Positions 17,630-26,076 of a DNA stretch of 64,000 bases are shown piece by piece; positions within the stretch are counted from its first letter, which is position 1, and each line of letters starts with the position of its first letter. Origin of the DNA: Porphyrobacter sp. ULC335 (lineage in GTDB: Bacteria > Pseudomonadota > Alphaproteobacteria > Sphingomonadales > Sphingomonadaceae); assembly GCF_025917005.1 (NCBI RefSeq), contig NZ_CP078091.1, positions 558,001-622,000 on the forward strand, read 5' to 3'. The translations under genes were made by a program, and so were the position numbers. The notes under the pieces were generated by a model, which was not told the origin of the DNA, ran no database searches, and was given only the letters and a program-made list of their open reading frames with translations.

Positions 17630-18256
17630 TCAGGCCTTCACGATGATCCCGGCCTCGGGATCGGTCAAGGAATGTTTCACGTGAAACATTGCCCGACTCG
17701 AAGGCTTGAGCGTCTCCAACTCTTGCGCGGCGGAACGCCCCTTCGGCAACACGTAGGCGGTCTGCCTTGTGTAGAAGGGTGCGGACAAGCTGAGGAGTTT
17801 GGGAAGCGGAGCAAAAGCACGTGCCGAAATGGCGCGGGCCGCAAAGGGCGTAACCCGCTCCAGACGCTGCCCCTCGACCCGGCATTTGCTCAGGCCAAGC
17901 GCGGTAATGGCGCGATTGAGGAACTCCACACGCCGCGCGCGGGATTCAACAAGGACCACCGGCATATTCGGACAAAGCGCGGCAATCACCAATCCGGGAA
18001 AGCCCGGGCCGCTTCCCAGATCGAGCCACGGGCCACCCGCATTGGGCCCCAATGTTTCACGTGAAACATTTTCGAGGAGCTGCGCGGAGTCCGCGATATG
18101 GCGCTGCCACAGGTGCGGTTCGGTCGCTTTGGCGATCAGGTTCTGCAGCTGGTTCTCTTCAAGCACCAGTGCGGCAAAGGCCTCAAGCCGGGCCATGCCC
18201 TCAGCATCGGTCAACCCGGCGACATAGGCGCGGGCTTCGGTTTCGTTGGTAATCAT
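17630..18256 (-). CDS. rsmG: 16S rRNA (guanine-527-N7)-methyltransferase
   Basis: RsmG (GidB) methylates N7 of G527 in 16S rRNA using S-adenosylmethionine; its loss gives low-level streptomycin resistance in several bacteria. The 208-residue protein has the SAM motif [14 protein letters not shown] and the family segment [22 protein letters not shown]. Two perfect parS palindromes lie inside the gene; they encode the segments NVSRET (about residue 64) and MFHVKH (about residue 190), neither of which belongs to the methyltransferase core. The start overlaps mnmG by 4 bp, the usual gidA-gidB arrangement. Confidence 0.96.
   Translation of the reverse strand: MITNETEARAYVAGLTDAEGMARLEAFAALVLEENQLQNLIAKATEPHLWQRHIADSAQLLENVSRETLGPNAGGPWLDLGSGPGFPGLVIAALCPNMPVVLVESRARRVEFLNRAITALGLSKCRVEGQRLERVTPFAARAISARAFAPLPKLLSLSAPFYTRQTAYVLPKGRSAAQELETLKPSSRAMFHVKHSLTDPEAGIIVKA
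17673..17688. promoter_or_regulatory. parS site 1 (perfect), inside rsmG 3' end
   Basis: The sequence is the exact 16-bp parS palindrome TGTTTCACGTGAAACA. It lies near the 3' end of rsmG and is the parS nearest to parA. In the rsmG frame it is read as part of MFHVKH. Confidence 0.95.
18053..18068. promoter_or_regulatory. parS site 2 (perfect), inside rsmG 5' half
   Basis: This is a second exact TGTTTCACGTGAAACA. In the rsmG frame it is read as part of NVSRET, a different frame from site 1. Confidence 0.95.
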
Positions 18257-20118
18257 GCCGCGCGCTGCCCGTCAGTCATGCGCCGGCGGGCATGCACCAG
18301 CAGGGCCGAGAGCGCGGCGGGCGTGACGCCCGGCACCCGCCCTGCTGCCGCCAGCGTGCCCGGCGCAGCCTTGCTGAGCCGCTCGACCATTTCGTTGGAG
18401 AGACCGGGCACCTCGCCATAGGGGAAGTCCGAAGGCAGCGACAGCGCCTCACTGGCACGCAGATCGCGCAGTTCGGCATCCTGCCGCGCCAGATAGGGCG
18501 CATAGGCGGCATCCTCGGCCATTTCCTCGGCCAGCAGCGGATCAAGCGCGGTCACTTCGCCCAGCCAGGGGGTCAGCGCCTCGGGCGAGACACCGTCGAA
18601 GCGCAGCCATTCCGCGAGCGACTTCTCGCCATGATCGCGCCGAACGGGCAGGCCGAGATCGGCGAGTTCGCGGGCGTGGACCTTCTCGGAATGTTTCACG
18701 TGAAACATTTCGCGCATCGCCTCGCGCCGTTCCCACCACAGGCGGCGCTCTTCGCCGATGCAGCCTGCCTCGATGCCCAGCCCTGTCAGGCGGGTTGCGG
18801 CATTGTTGGCGCGCAGGCGCAGGCGATATTCGGCGCGGGCCGTGAGCATACGGTAGGGCTCCGACACGCCCTGAAGCGTAAGATCATCGACCATGACAGC
18901 GATATAGCTGTTCGCCCGGTCAAGCCGGGGCGCAGCCTTGCCGAGCGAGGCCGCCGCCGCCTCCATCCCGGCAACAAGACCTTGAGCGGCGGCTTCCTCG
19001 TAACCCGTGGTGCCGTTGATCTGGCCCGCGCAGTAAAGTCCGGGGATGGCGCGCACCTGCAAGTCGGGCGTCAGAGCGCGCGGATCAATGTGGTCGTACT
19101 CCACGGCGTAACCCGGCTGCACGATGGCGACCCGCTCGCAGCCCGGCATGGTGCGAACCACGGTTTCCTGCACATCGACGGGAAGCGAGGTGCTGATACC
19201 GTTGGGATAGACGACGTGGCTATCCAGCCCCTCGGGTTCGAGGAACACTTGGTGCCCCTCGCGGTCGCCGAAGCGGTGGATCTTATCCTCGATCGACGGG
19301 CAATAGCGCGGCCCTGCCGCCGCAATCGCACCGGAGAACAGCGGGGAGCGGTGGAGATTCGCGCGGATCGCGTCATGCCCCGCCTGCGTCGTGCGGGTGA
19401 TCGCGCAGAACACCTGCGGATTGATACGGCGCGGGGTGAGCGGGGACATGGTCCACGCCTCGCCATCGGAAGCTTGCTCCTCCAACACCGCCCAATTGAT
19501 TGTCCGCCCGTCAAGACGCGGCGGGGTGCCGGTCTTGAGGCGCGCCATCGGCAAATCCGCCGAACGAAGCTGCTGCGCGAGCCGCTTGGCAGCATTCTCG
19601 CCGATGCGACCGCCCTCGAAGCGCTCGTCGCCGCGGAACAGCACGCCGCCAAGGAAGGTGCCAGTACACAGCACAACGCGGGGGGCATCGAGGATGGTGC
19701 CATCGGCGAGCTCGAGACCTGCGACCGCCCCGCCCTGCATCACCAGCGCCGCAGCCTCGCCCTGAACAAGCGCAAGGTTCGCCTGCGCGCGGACAATCGC
19801 CTGCACCGCCGCCTTGAACCGCACCCGGTCAGCCTGGACCCGCGGACCCCATACAGCGCTGCCCTTGGAGCGGTTGAGCATCCGGTAGTGGATCGCGCCC
19901 GCATCTGCCGCGCGCCCGATCACACCGTCGAGCGCATCGACCTCGCGCACCAGATGACCCTTGCCCAGACCACCAATCGCGGGATTGCAGCTCATCGCTC
20001 CGATGGCGGAAAGGTCGAAACTGACCAGCGCCGTGCGCGCACCCATCCGCGCCGAAGCGCGGGCGGCTTCGACCCCGGCGTGACCGCCGCCGATGATGAT
20101 GACATCAAACTGGTGCAT
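18253..20118 (-). CDS. mnmG: tRNA uridine-5-carboxymethylaminomethyl modification enzyme MnmG
   Basis: With MnmE, MnmG (GidA) installs the carboxymethylaminomethyl group at wobble U34 of several tRNAs, using FAD, NADH and methylene-tetrahydrofolate. The 621-residue protein has the normal length. The FAD motif is [20 protein letters not shown] near the start, followed by [23 protein letters not shown] with the catalytic Cys, and [19 protein letters not shown]. The ATG at 20118 is chosen because the FAD strand begins at once ([12 protein letters not shown]); the frame is open upstream through a parS site. Another parS (18692) is read through as MFHVKH around residue 475. It overlaps rsmG by 4 bp. 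Confidence 0.97.
   Translation of the reverse strand: MHQFDVIIIGGGHAGVEAARASARMGARTALVSFDLSAIGAMSCNPAIGGLGKGHLVREVDALDGVIGRAADAGAIHYRMLNRSKGSAVWGPRVQADRVRFKAAVQAIVRAQANLALVQGEAAALVMQGGAVAGLELADGTILDAPRVVLCTGTFLGGVLFRGDERFEGGRIGENAAKRLAQQLRSADLPMARLKTGTPPRLDGRTINWAVLEEQASDGEAWTMSPLTPRRINPQVFCAITRTTQAGHDAIRANLHRSPLFSGAIAAAGPRYCPSIEDKIHRFGDREGHQVFLEPEGLDSHVVYPNGISTSLPVDVQETVVRTMPGCERVAIVQPGYAVEYDHIDPRALTPDLQVRAIPGLYCAGQINGTTGYEEAAAQGLVAGMEAAAASLGKAAPRLDRANSYIAVMVDDLTLQGVSEPYRMLTARAEYRLRLRANNAATRLTGLGIEAGCIGEERRLWWERREAMREMFHVKHSEKVHARELADLGLPVRRDHGEKSLAEWLRFDGVSPEALTPWLGEVTALDPLLAEEMAEDAAYAPYLARQDAELRDLRASEALSLPSDFPYGEVPGLSNEMVERLSKAAPGTLAAAGRVPGVTPAALSALLVHARRRMTDGQRAA
18692..18707. promoter_or_regulatory. 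parS site 3 (perfect), inside mnmG
   Basis: The exact TGTTTCACGTGAAACA lies within the 3' third of mnmG and is read as MFHVKH in the protein. Confidence 0.95.
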
Positions 20119-20174
20119 GGGCGGGCAAATAGGCCGCCGGGGGCAGACAGTCAAAGCGGATTCACGGGCCAAAA

Positions 20175-20190
20175 TGTTTCACGTGAAACA
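20175..20190. promoter_or_regulatory. parS site 4 (perfect), between mnmE and mnmG
   Basis: The exact TGTTTCACGTGAAACA is flanked by a further AAAA/TTTT pair that extends the symmetry. It is the only one of the six sites outside a gene, in the 86-bp mnmE-mnmG gap. Confidence 0.95.
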
Positions 20191-20204
20191 TTTTGCGGCC
20201 GCCA

Positions 20205-21500
20205 TCACTTGCCGATGCAGAACCGTCCGAACAGCGTGTCGAGCATGTCTTCGGTCGTTGCGCGCCCGATCAACCGATCGAATGCCAACCGAGCACGCCG
20301 CAACTCCTCGGCGACGAGCAGAGGATCAGACAGTCGCAGCGCCGCTTCCAGCGCCTCGCCCGCCTCGGATAGTCGCGTATGCTGGCGCGCATTCAGCGAT
20401 GCCTCGCCCGGCTTGGGGAGCCCATCGCGGGCCGTCTGCGCCAATGCATTCTTGAGCGCTGCCGTTCCCTCACCCGTGGCCGCAGAGAGCGTGAAGCGCG
20501 CGCCCGCTTTGGGTACAAACCCCGCACGGTCGGCCTGCGCGGCAATTTCCCATGCGCCTTGCGGCCCTTCGCCTTCCGGCCCCAGCCACAGCACCAGATC
20601 AGCCCGAACCAACTCGGCCTCGGCGCGGGCGATGCCGATGGCTTCGATCTGGTCGGCCTCTGCCCCACCCTCGACTGCCCTTAACCCGGCGGTGTCGACG
20701 AAGGTGAAAGGCACCCCGCCGATCGCAACACTGCGTTCGATCACATCGCGGGTGGTTCCGGCAATCGGCGAGGTGATGGCGGCCTCGCTCTCGATCAGGG
20801 CGTTGAAAAGTGTTGATTTACCAGCGTTTGGCGGCCCGGCGAGGACGACGCGGTATCCCTCGCCCAACCTCTCGGAGCGCGGCCGGGCCAGCCATTCCCT
20901 AATCTCGCCCGCCAGCGCAGAAATGTTCCACGTGAAACATTCGGGCAAATCGGCGGAGTCTTCCTCGTCGGAAAAATCGAGCACACCCTCCACTTCGGCG
21001 GACAACCCGAGAACCTGTTCACGCCAGCCCTCGACCTGACGGGACAATGCGCCGCCCAAATTCGCCAGGGCGGCGGCGCGCGCCAGCTCGGTTTCAGCGG
21101 AGAGCAGATCGGCCAGCCCTTCGGCCTCGGCCAGATCGATCCGGCCGTTGGCGAAGGCGCGGCGGGTGAATTCACCCGGTTCGGCGCGGCGCAGACCCGC
21201 AAGTGCCCCCAGCGCACCCTCCACCGCCGCAATCACCGCACGGCCGCCGTGGCAGTGGAATTCAGCGAGATCTTCGCCTGTCGCCGTGTTCGGGCCGGGG
21301 AACCACAGCACCAGCGCCTCGTCCAGCAATGCGCCTGCCGTATCGCGCAGCTTGGCCAGCGAGGCCCGCCGCGCGGGCGGCACCCTGCCCGCGAGCGCCT
21401 CCAAGGCCGCACCGGCACGCGGGCCGGACACCCGGATCACCCCGACGCCAGCAGGCGGCGCGCCGCTCGATAGCGCAAAGATCGTCGGGGTCTCGCTCAT
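20205..21500 (-). CDS. mnmE: tRNA modification GTPase MnmE
   Basis: MnmE (TrmE) is the K+-activated GTPase partner of MnmG in wobble-uridine modification. The 431-residue protein has the N-terminal folate-binding domain (TIFALSSGAPPAGVGVIRVSG), a central helical domain, and the inserted G domain: G1 GPPNAGKST, G2 region TTRDVIE and G3 DTAG. A canonical NKxD is not obvious; the corresponding stretch reads LVLWLGPEGEGPQ, so that guanine contact looks degenerate. The C-terminus is FCIGK, with the conserved Cys of the CIGK motif. A one-mismatch parS (20924) falls in the segment read as CFTWNIS. It is followed by a DUF6489 gene 6 bp... upstream of position 21507 on the same strand. Confidence 0.95.
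   Translation of the reverse strand: MSETPTIFALSSGAPPAGVGVIRVSGPRAGAALEALAGRVPPARRASLAKLRDTAGALLDEALVLWFPGPNTATGEDLAEFHCHGGRAVIAAVEGALGALAGLRRAEPGEFTRRAFANGRIDLAEAEGLADLLSAETELARAAALANLGGALSRQVEGWREQVLGLSAEVEGVLDFSDEEDSADLPECFTWNISALAGEIREWLARPRSERLGEGYRVVLAGPPNAGKSTLFNALIESEAAITSPIAGTTRDVIERSVAIGGVPFTFVDTAGLRAVEGGAEADQIEAIGIARAEAELVRADLVLWLGPEGEGPQGAWEIAAQADRAGFVPKAGARFTLSAATGEGTAALKNALAQTARDGLPKPGEASLNARQHTRLSEAGEALEAALRLSDPLLVAEELRRARLAFDRLIGRATTEDMLDTLFGRFCIGK
20924..20939. promoter_or_regulatory. parS site 5 (one mismatch), inside mnmE
   Basis: TGTTCCACGTGAAACA differs from the consensus by one base (T to C at position 5). It lies inside mnmE. Confidence 0.85.
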
Positions 21501-21506
21501 CAGGAT

Positions 21507-21761
21507 CTATTCGGAGGGCTTCGATCCGCCCTGGGCGGCCTTCATCCCGCCTTCGACAAAGCTCTGGAACAGCTTCAGCCCCACCTGCCCCATCGGCGCG
21601 AGGGCCGAGGCATATTGCTGCAACTGGTCAGGATTGGAGATGCCCTGCATCGCCTTGGCTATATTCTCGACATAGACATTATTGGCCACGCTGACATCGG
21701 GCAGGCCCATGAAGCTGCGGGCCTCCTCGGGCGTGCATTCGATTTCGATGTTGATCTTCAT
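21507..21761 (-). CDS. DUF6489 family protein
   Basis: This is an 84-residue acidic protein that starts MKINIEIECTPEEARSFMGLPDVS and has a C-terminal amphipathic helix (QVGLKLFQSFVEGGMKAAQ). The family is short, conserved in sphingomonads and uncharacterised. It lies 6 bp upstream of mnmE on the same strand, so it is likely the first gene of the mnmE transcript. A good ribosome site (GGAGAGGAGA) precedes the ATG. I see no catalytic motif or membrane segment. Confidence 0.8.
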   Translation of the reverse strand: MKINIEIECTPEEARSFMGLPDVSVANNVYVENIAKAMQGISNPDQLQQYASALAPMGQVGLKLFQSFVEGGMKAAQGGSKPSE

Positions 21762-21868
21762 GGGGCTGGTCTCCTCTCCCGCTCACCTCACTCATTTGGG
21801 CTTGGCAGCCGAGCAAGGCAAGAGATAGACCACGTGGCAAGCCTTGCGAACCACGAGAGAGACACCCC

Positions 21869-22567
21869 ATGAGCCTCAATGCCACCATCCCCACGCTAGA
21901 AGGTGACGCCAGCTTCGGCGCCTATGTCGCGCAGCCCGTGGGCACGCCGCGCGGGGCGATCATCGTCATTCAGGAGATCTTCGGGGTGAACCCCGGCATC
22001 CGCCAGAAGTGCGACAAGCTGGCGGCCGAGGGCTATCTGGCCGTCGCGCCCGATCTGTTCTGGCGGATCGAGCCGGGCATCGTGCTCGATCCCGATGTCG
22101 AGCCGGAATTCCAGCGCGCGCTTGGCCTGTTCGGGGAATTCGACCAGGACGCCGGCATCCGCGATATCGAGGCGACCATCCATCACATCCGCCGCACCCT
22201 CGGCGTGGCGAAAGTGGGCTGCGTCGGATACTGCCTTGGCGGAAGGCTCGCCTATATGACCGCGGCGCGCACCGATATCGACGCGTCGGTCGGATATTAC
22301 GGGGTCGGCATTGATGGCCTGCTGAACGAGAAGCACGCCATCGCCCATCCGCTGATGCTGCACATCCCGACGAATGATGGCTTTGTTCCACGTGAAACAC
22401 AGGACGCCATGCACGCGGGGCTGGACGATCACCCCAAGGTGACGCTGCACGATTACGAGGGCCTGGACCACGGCTTTGCCACCGAGCACGGCAAGCGCCG
22501 TCAGGAGGACGCTGCGAACCTCGCCGATGGGCGCACCGCCGCCTTCTTCTCAGAACATCTGGGATGA
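21869..22567 (+). CDS. Dienelactone hydrolase family protein
   Basis: This is a 232-residue alpha/beta-hydrolase of the dienelactone hydrolase family. The triad can be seen: nucleophile Cys in GYCLGG (about 123), Asp in PTNDGFVP (about 169) and His in LDHGFA (about 201). The E-x-FG motif near the start (IQEIFGVNPGIR) matches the family. Natural substrates are unknown; most genomic copies are not in chlorocatechol pathways and none is visible here. A one-mismatch parS at 22384-22399 is read as FVPRET directly after the catalytic Asp. The last 4 bp overlap the next gene. Confidence 0.92.
   Translation: MSLNATIPTLEGDASFGAYVAQPVGTPRGAIIVIQEIFGVNPGIRQKCDKLAAEGYLAVAPDLFWRIEPGIVLDPDVEPEFQRALGLFGEFDQDAGIRDIEATIHHIRRTLGVAKVGCVGYCLGGRLAYMTAARTDIDASVGYYGVGIDGLLNEKHAIAHPLMLHIPTNDGFVPRETQDAMHAGLDDHPKVTLHDYEGLDHGFATEHGKRRQEDAANLADGRTAAFFSEHLG
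22384..22399. promoter_or_regulatory. parS site 6 (one mismatch), inside the dienelactone hydrolase gene
   Basis: TGTTCCACGTGAAACA carries the same single substitution as site 5. It is the outermost of the six sites, about 4.8 kb from parA. Confidence 0.85.
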
Positions 22568-23202
22568 GCCGCCTTGCCCTCCTCGCGCTCGCGCTGGCCG
22601 CCTCTCCCGTCGCCGCACAGGAGGGGCCGCAGGCGTTTTTAAACGCGGGCGAGACCATCGAGGTGGAGCTTCGCGCCGACTTCAACGGCGATGGCAATCC
22701 CGATCTTGCCTATGTTGCGGCGAAGGAGGATGCGCGCGAGCTGCGGGTGGTGACAAGCTATGTCAACGAGACTGACTTCGGCGAAAATCCCGTGCAGATC
22801 CTCGCGCTCGATGCCTACCCGCTCGCCGATGCGGCGCTTGCCGTAAAGGGCAATTTGCGGGGCAAGGTGCTGGTGCTTGAGGAATTGACCGGCGGCACCA
22901 CCGCGGTCGCGTCCACCCACCGCTTCCGCTGGGACAGCACGCAGGGGGTGATGATGCTGATCGGCCTGGATGCGACGCTCTACAGTCGCACCTTCGCGCA
23001 TGATGGGCGCGAGGCGAGCTGGAACCTGCTGACCGGCGATCTTGTCACCCGCACCTTGCAGCTCAACACCGGCGGCGGAGATGCCGCCTATGCCAAGGTC
23101 GACGAGAAGCGCCGCAAGAAGCCCAGCCCGCCACTGGCGCTGGAGGAATCGCCCAGCGGGGACGAATTGCTCGGGTGGCTGGTGGCCGGTCCGGATCGGT
23201 AG
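22564..23202 (+). CDS. Secreted protein with a DxNxDGxxD-type calcium-loop motif, unknown function
   Basis: This is a 212-residue protein with a Sec signal peptide (LALLALALAASPVAA, cut after AAQ near residue 19). Early in the mature part DFNGDGNPDLAYV resembles the DxDxDG calcium loop of FG-GAP repeats and dockerins. The rest is beta-rich with no family that I recognise. The ATG overlaps the hydrolase stop (ATGA), so the two are co-translated. It is probably periplasmic. A signature of export apart from the signal peptide was not found. Confidence 0.68.
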   Translation: MSRLALLALALAASPVAAQEGPQAFLNAGETIEVELRADFNGDGNPDLAYVAAKEDARELRVVTSYVNETDFGENPVQILALDAYPLADAALAVKGNLRGKVLVLEELTGGTTAVASTHRFRWDSTQGVMMLIGLDATLYSRTFAHDGREASWNLLTGDLVTRTLQLNTGGGDAAYAKVDEKRRKKPSPPLALEESPSGDELLGWLVAGPDR

Positions 23203-23216
23203 ACAGGGGGACGATA

Positions 23217-23618
23217 ATGAGTTCAGGACACGCAGGCCTCGCCCGGTGGCACGAATACATGATGGGCGGCGCCGATCCTGCCGTGTTGTCAGACCTGCTC
23301 GCCGATGACGCGGTGTTCCATTCGCCGGTGGTGCATACCCCGCAGGCGGGCAAGCCCGTGGTGATGGCCTATCTCGTCGCCGCCAGCCATGTGCTGGGGA
23401 ACGACAGCTTCCACTATGTCCGCGAGCTGGTGGACGGGGACGACATGATGCTCGAATTCGTTACCGAACTCGACGGAATCAGCATCAACGGGGTCGATAT
23501 CATCCGCTTCAATCAAGACGGAAAGATCAGCGATTTCAAGGTTATGGTTCGTCCCTTGAAGGCGATCAACAAGGTCTGGGAGATGATGGCTGCGCAGCTT
23601 CAGACAGCGAAGGGCTGA
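23217..23618 (+). CDS. SnoaL/NTF2-like protein
   Basis: This 133-residue protein has the SnoaL-like NTF2 cone fold: an opening helix (ARWHEYMMGGADPAVLSDLLADDAVFHSP), a central sheet, and a final strand pair (DIIRFNQDGKISDFKVMVRPLKA). Members bind or isomerise small molecules in a hydrophobic pocket; the substrate is unknown. The ATG at 23217 follows AGGGGGACGATA, a strong ribosome site. It lies 14 bp after the secreted-protein gene. Its last 53 bp overlap the convergent BLUF gene in antisense. Confidence 0.82.
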   Translation: MSSGHAGLARWHEYMMGGADPAVLSDLLADDAVFHSPVVHTPQAGKPVVMAYLVAASHVLGNDSFHYVRELVDGDDMMLEFVTELDGISINGVDIIRFNQDGKISDFKVMVRPLKAINKVWEMMAAQLQTAKG

Positions 23619-24054
23619 CCCCCGCCGGAGCGGCAGTCACGAAGGACTCCACAATCGGACGGATCAGATCGGGGCCGAGGAAATCGAGCACAGCCTCGCG
23701 CACCAGCCGCGGTACATCCCCACCCGCTCCCTCGTTCATCTGCGCCAGCATCCGGGGGATGTTGCGGCCATCGAAATAACGCATCCGCCAGCCGCCAAAG
23801 GCGGGTTCGGGAATCAGGCGCTCGTCGAGCACCTCGACGCATCTGTGGCGCGGATCGCGGCGGATGTTCTCGAAAGTGGCGACCAGCTTCCACGTCGGGC
23901 CTTCGAGCACTTGGAGGATGCGGTCATCAATATGCACAAGGAAACCACCCAGCCCCCGCGCCTCATTGGCGACGCGGGCCTGGTAGACGAGCCTGAACAT
24001 TTCAACCCGGTCCAGATCGGGTGAAGCGAAGCTGCGATAAATGATCCTGCGCAA
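23566..24054 (-). CDS. BLUF-domain blue-light photoreceptor (first copy, long C-terminus)
   Basis: BLUF proteins bind FAD and sense blue light through a hydrogen-bond switch. The 162-residue protein has the BLUF fold at 1-95. The flavin-switch residues line up with Slr1694/AppA by exact spacing: Tyr6 (IIYRS), Asn30 (VANEARGL) and Gln48 (ILQVLEGP). RDPRHRCVEVLDERLI closes the domain. A helical cap and a ~30-residue Ser/Pro tail follow; there is no output enzyme, so it must signal by protein contact. The start is TTG at 24054 behind GGGGGACCG, with no ATG in place. It lies 87 bp after the other BLUF gene on the same strand, and its 3' end overlaps the SnoaL-like gene. Confidence 0.88.
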   Translation of the reverse strand: MRRIIYRSFASPDLDRVEMFRLVYQARVANEARGLGGFLVHIDDRILQVLEGPTWKLVATFENIRRDPRHRCVEVLDERLIPEPAFGGWRMRYFDGRNIPRMLAQMNEGAGGDVPRLVREAVLDFLGPDLIRPIVESFVTAAPAGVSPSLSEAAQPSSPRPC

Positions 24055-24141
24055 TTGCGGTCCCCCAAATAGTCGGGGCCCTGTCTAGCGCATGAAGGTC
24101 TGAAAGCCGGTTGCCCCTGCCTAAGGGATTTACGCTAGACG

Positions 24142-24534
24142 TCAGTTCAGAACCGCGAAATTGACGATCATCTTGCGCACATCGGGATCGAGATCCTGCG
24201 GCAGATCACGCTCGAGCATGTCGCGGCGGCTCTCGATGCTCTCGGCGATCATCACGCGCTTCATCGCCCAATCCGGGCAGGCACGCGCCGCGATCGCGCG
24301 GCGATCGAGCACTGACACCCCGGCGTGGCGCGGATCGGCGGTGATGGTCTCCATCAGCGACGAAACCTCGCCCTCCTCGCCTTCAAGCAGCTGGAGGAAG
24401 TTGCGACCGTTGAACAGCAGCAGCCCGGTGATACCGCGTGCCGGGTTGTTGCGCGCGCTCGCGGCGAGGATGGCGTCCACCTCCTCGCGCGGCAGGGTCG
24501 GCGCGGTGCTGATATAGAGATACTGGCTGAGCAC
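24142..24534 (-). CDS. BLUF-domain blue-light photoreceptor (second copy, short)
   Basis: This 130-residue single-domain BLUF protein is similar in length to cyanobacterial Slr1694. Switch residues are Tyr7 (YLYIST), Asn30 (ARNNPARGITGLL) and Gln48 (NFLQLLEGEEGEV); DPRHAGVSVLDRR follows. The C-terminal two helices (RRDMLERDLPQDLDPDVRKMIVNF) should cap the sheet and carry the signal. I chose GTG 24534, because AGGACGGG stands 4-5 bases before it; a TTG at 24555 would add seven residues. It is 66 bp downstream of rho on the same strand. It is clearly diverged from the neighbouring copy, so this is not a recent duplication. Confidence 0.9.
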   Translation of the reverse strand: MLSQYLYISTAPTLPREEVDAILAASARNNPARGITGLLLFNGRNFLQLLEGEEGEVSSLMETITADPRHAGVSVLDRRAIAARACPDWAMKRVMIAESIESRRDMLERDLPQDLDPDVRKMIVNFAVLN

Positions 24535-24600
24535 GAATCCCGTCCTGTCCTTCAATCCTGTCCGCGCGGGCCGACCCCATGGCCCGCTTGGCAGGGCAAA

Positions 24601-25866
24601 CTATTGATTCATCGTGGCGAAGAAGTCCTCGTTGGTCTTGGAATCCTTCATCTTGTCGAGCAGGAACTCCATCGCATCTACGGTGCCCATCTGCATCAGG
24701 ATGCGGCGCAGCACCCACATCTTGCTGAGGTTGTCCTTCTGGACCAGCAGTTCTTCCTTGCGGGTGCCGGACTTGCCGACATCCAGCGCGGGGAAGATGC
24801 GCTTGTCGGACACCTTGCGATCGAGGACGATTTCCGAGTTACCGGTGCCCTTGAACTCTTCGAAGATGACTTCATCCATGCGGCTGCCGGTGTCGATCAG
24901 CGCGGTAGCGATGATGGACAGGGAGCCACCTTCCTCGATGTTCCGCGCGGCGCCGAAGAAGCGCTTCGGGCGCTGGAGCGCGTTAGCGTCTACACCGCCG
25001 GTCAGCACCTTGCCCGAGGACGGCACAACGGTGTTGTAGGCGCGGCCGAGGCGGGTGATGGAGTCGAGCAGGATCACCACGTCATGCTTGTGCTCGACCA
25101 GGCGTTTGGCCTTTTCGATCACCATTTCAGCGACTTGAACGTGACGGTTGGCGGGTTCGTCGAAGGTCGAGGAGATCACCTCACCCTTCACCGAACGCTG
25201 CATGTCGGTGACTTCCTCGGGGCGTTCGTCCACCAGCAGGACGATCAGGAACACCTCGGGATGGTTGTCGGTGATCGCCTTGGCGATGTTCTGCAGCAGC
25301 ACGGTCTTACCGGTGCGCGGCGGGGCGACGATCAGCGCGCGCTGGCCCTTGCCCTGCGGGGCGATGATGTCGATCACCCGCGCGCTCTTGTCCTTCACCG
25401 TCGGATCGAGGGTGTCGAGGTTGAGCTTCTGGTCCGGATAAAGCGGCGTCAGGTTGTCGAAATTGGTGCGCAGACGGACTGCGTCGGGATCGTCGAAATT
25501 GACCTTGGTGAGGGTGGTCAGCGCAAAATAGCGTTCACCTTCACGCGGTGCGCGGATCTCGCCTTCGACGGTGTCACCGGTGCGCAGGCCCCAGCGGCGC
25601 ACCTGGTTGGGCGAGACATAGATATCGTCCGGCCCGGCAAGGTAATTCGCCTCGGGCGAGCGCAGGAAGCCGAAACCGTCCTGCAGCACCTCGATGGTGC
25701 CGATGCCCATGATCTTTTCTTCGTATTCCTCGTCCTCGGCCAGTTCGCGCAGGATGCTGAACAGCAGATCCTGGCGGCGCATGGTCGAAGCGCCTTCGAC
25801 GCCGAGTTCTTCCGCCATTGCGACCAATTCGGCCGGGGTCTTTCGCTTGAGGTCCTTGAGATGCAT
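24601..25866 (-). CDS. rho: Transcription termination factor Rho
   Basis: Rho is the hexameric RNA-dependent ATPase that ends transcription at Rho-dependent sites. The 421-residue protein has the N-terminal helix bundle ([22 protein letters not shown]), the cold-shock-like RNA-binding domain ([18 protein letters not shown]), Walker A APPRTGKT, Walker [18 protein letters not shown] and the R-loop ([20 protein letters not shown]). The P-loop reads APPRTGKT where E. coli has APPKAGKT. The 210-bp leader before it holds no gene; rho leaders commonly carry autoregulatory termination sites, though none can be pointed to here. It is preceded by hemJ and followed by two BLUF genes on the same strand. 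Confidence 0.98.
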   Translation of the reverse strand: MHLKDLKRKTPAELVAMAEELGVEGASTMRRQDLLFSILRELAEDEEYEEKIMGIGTIEVLQDGFGFLRSPEANYLAGPDDIYVSPNQVRRWGLRTGDTVEGEIRAPREGERYFALTTLTKVNFDDPDAVRLRTNFDNLTPLYPDQKLNLDTLDPTVKDKSARVIDIIAPQGKGQRALIVAPPRTGKTVLLQNIAKAITDNHPEVFLIVLLVDERPEEVTDMQRSVKGEVISSTFDEPANRHVQVAEMVIEKAKRLVEHKHDVVILLDSITRLGRAYNTVVPSSGKVLTGGVDANALQRPKRFFGAARNIEEGGSLSIIATALIDTGSRMDEVIFEEFKGTGNSEIVLDRKVSDKRIFPALDVGKSGTRKEELLVQKDNLSKMWVLRRILMQMGTVDAMEFLLDKMKDSKTNEDFFATMNQ

Positions 25867-26076
25867 TTTTGTATTTCCGAAAGTCAGGAGTGGCCGGATG
25901 GTCAGTACCGCCGTGAAGGTGGCGGCGCCCCGATGTGTCAGGGCTGGGCTTGGAGAAAGCAGACCGTGGCGAAGCGGATTGGCGCTCCGGCAACCGGATA
26001 GGTCAGGAGGAAATAGGAGCGCGCGCCCGTCAGGTCAATCGGCGATTGCGGCGGCGCGCGCCCGTGTTTGAAACCG

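Noticed and set aside
17673..18707. MFHVKH as a protein motif shared by RsmG and MnmG
   Set aside because: It is the translation of the parS DNA palindrome and not a conserved protein motif.
18292..21039. A 915-codon open frame on the plus strand opposite mnmG and mnmE
   Set aside because: It is antisense to two clearly recognisable conserved genes; long antisense frames are expected at this GC content, and no motif is readable in it.
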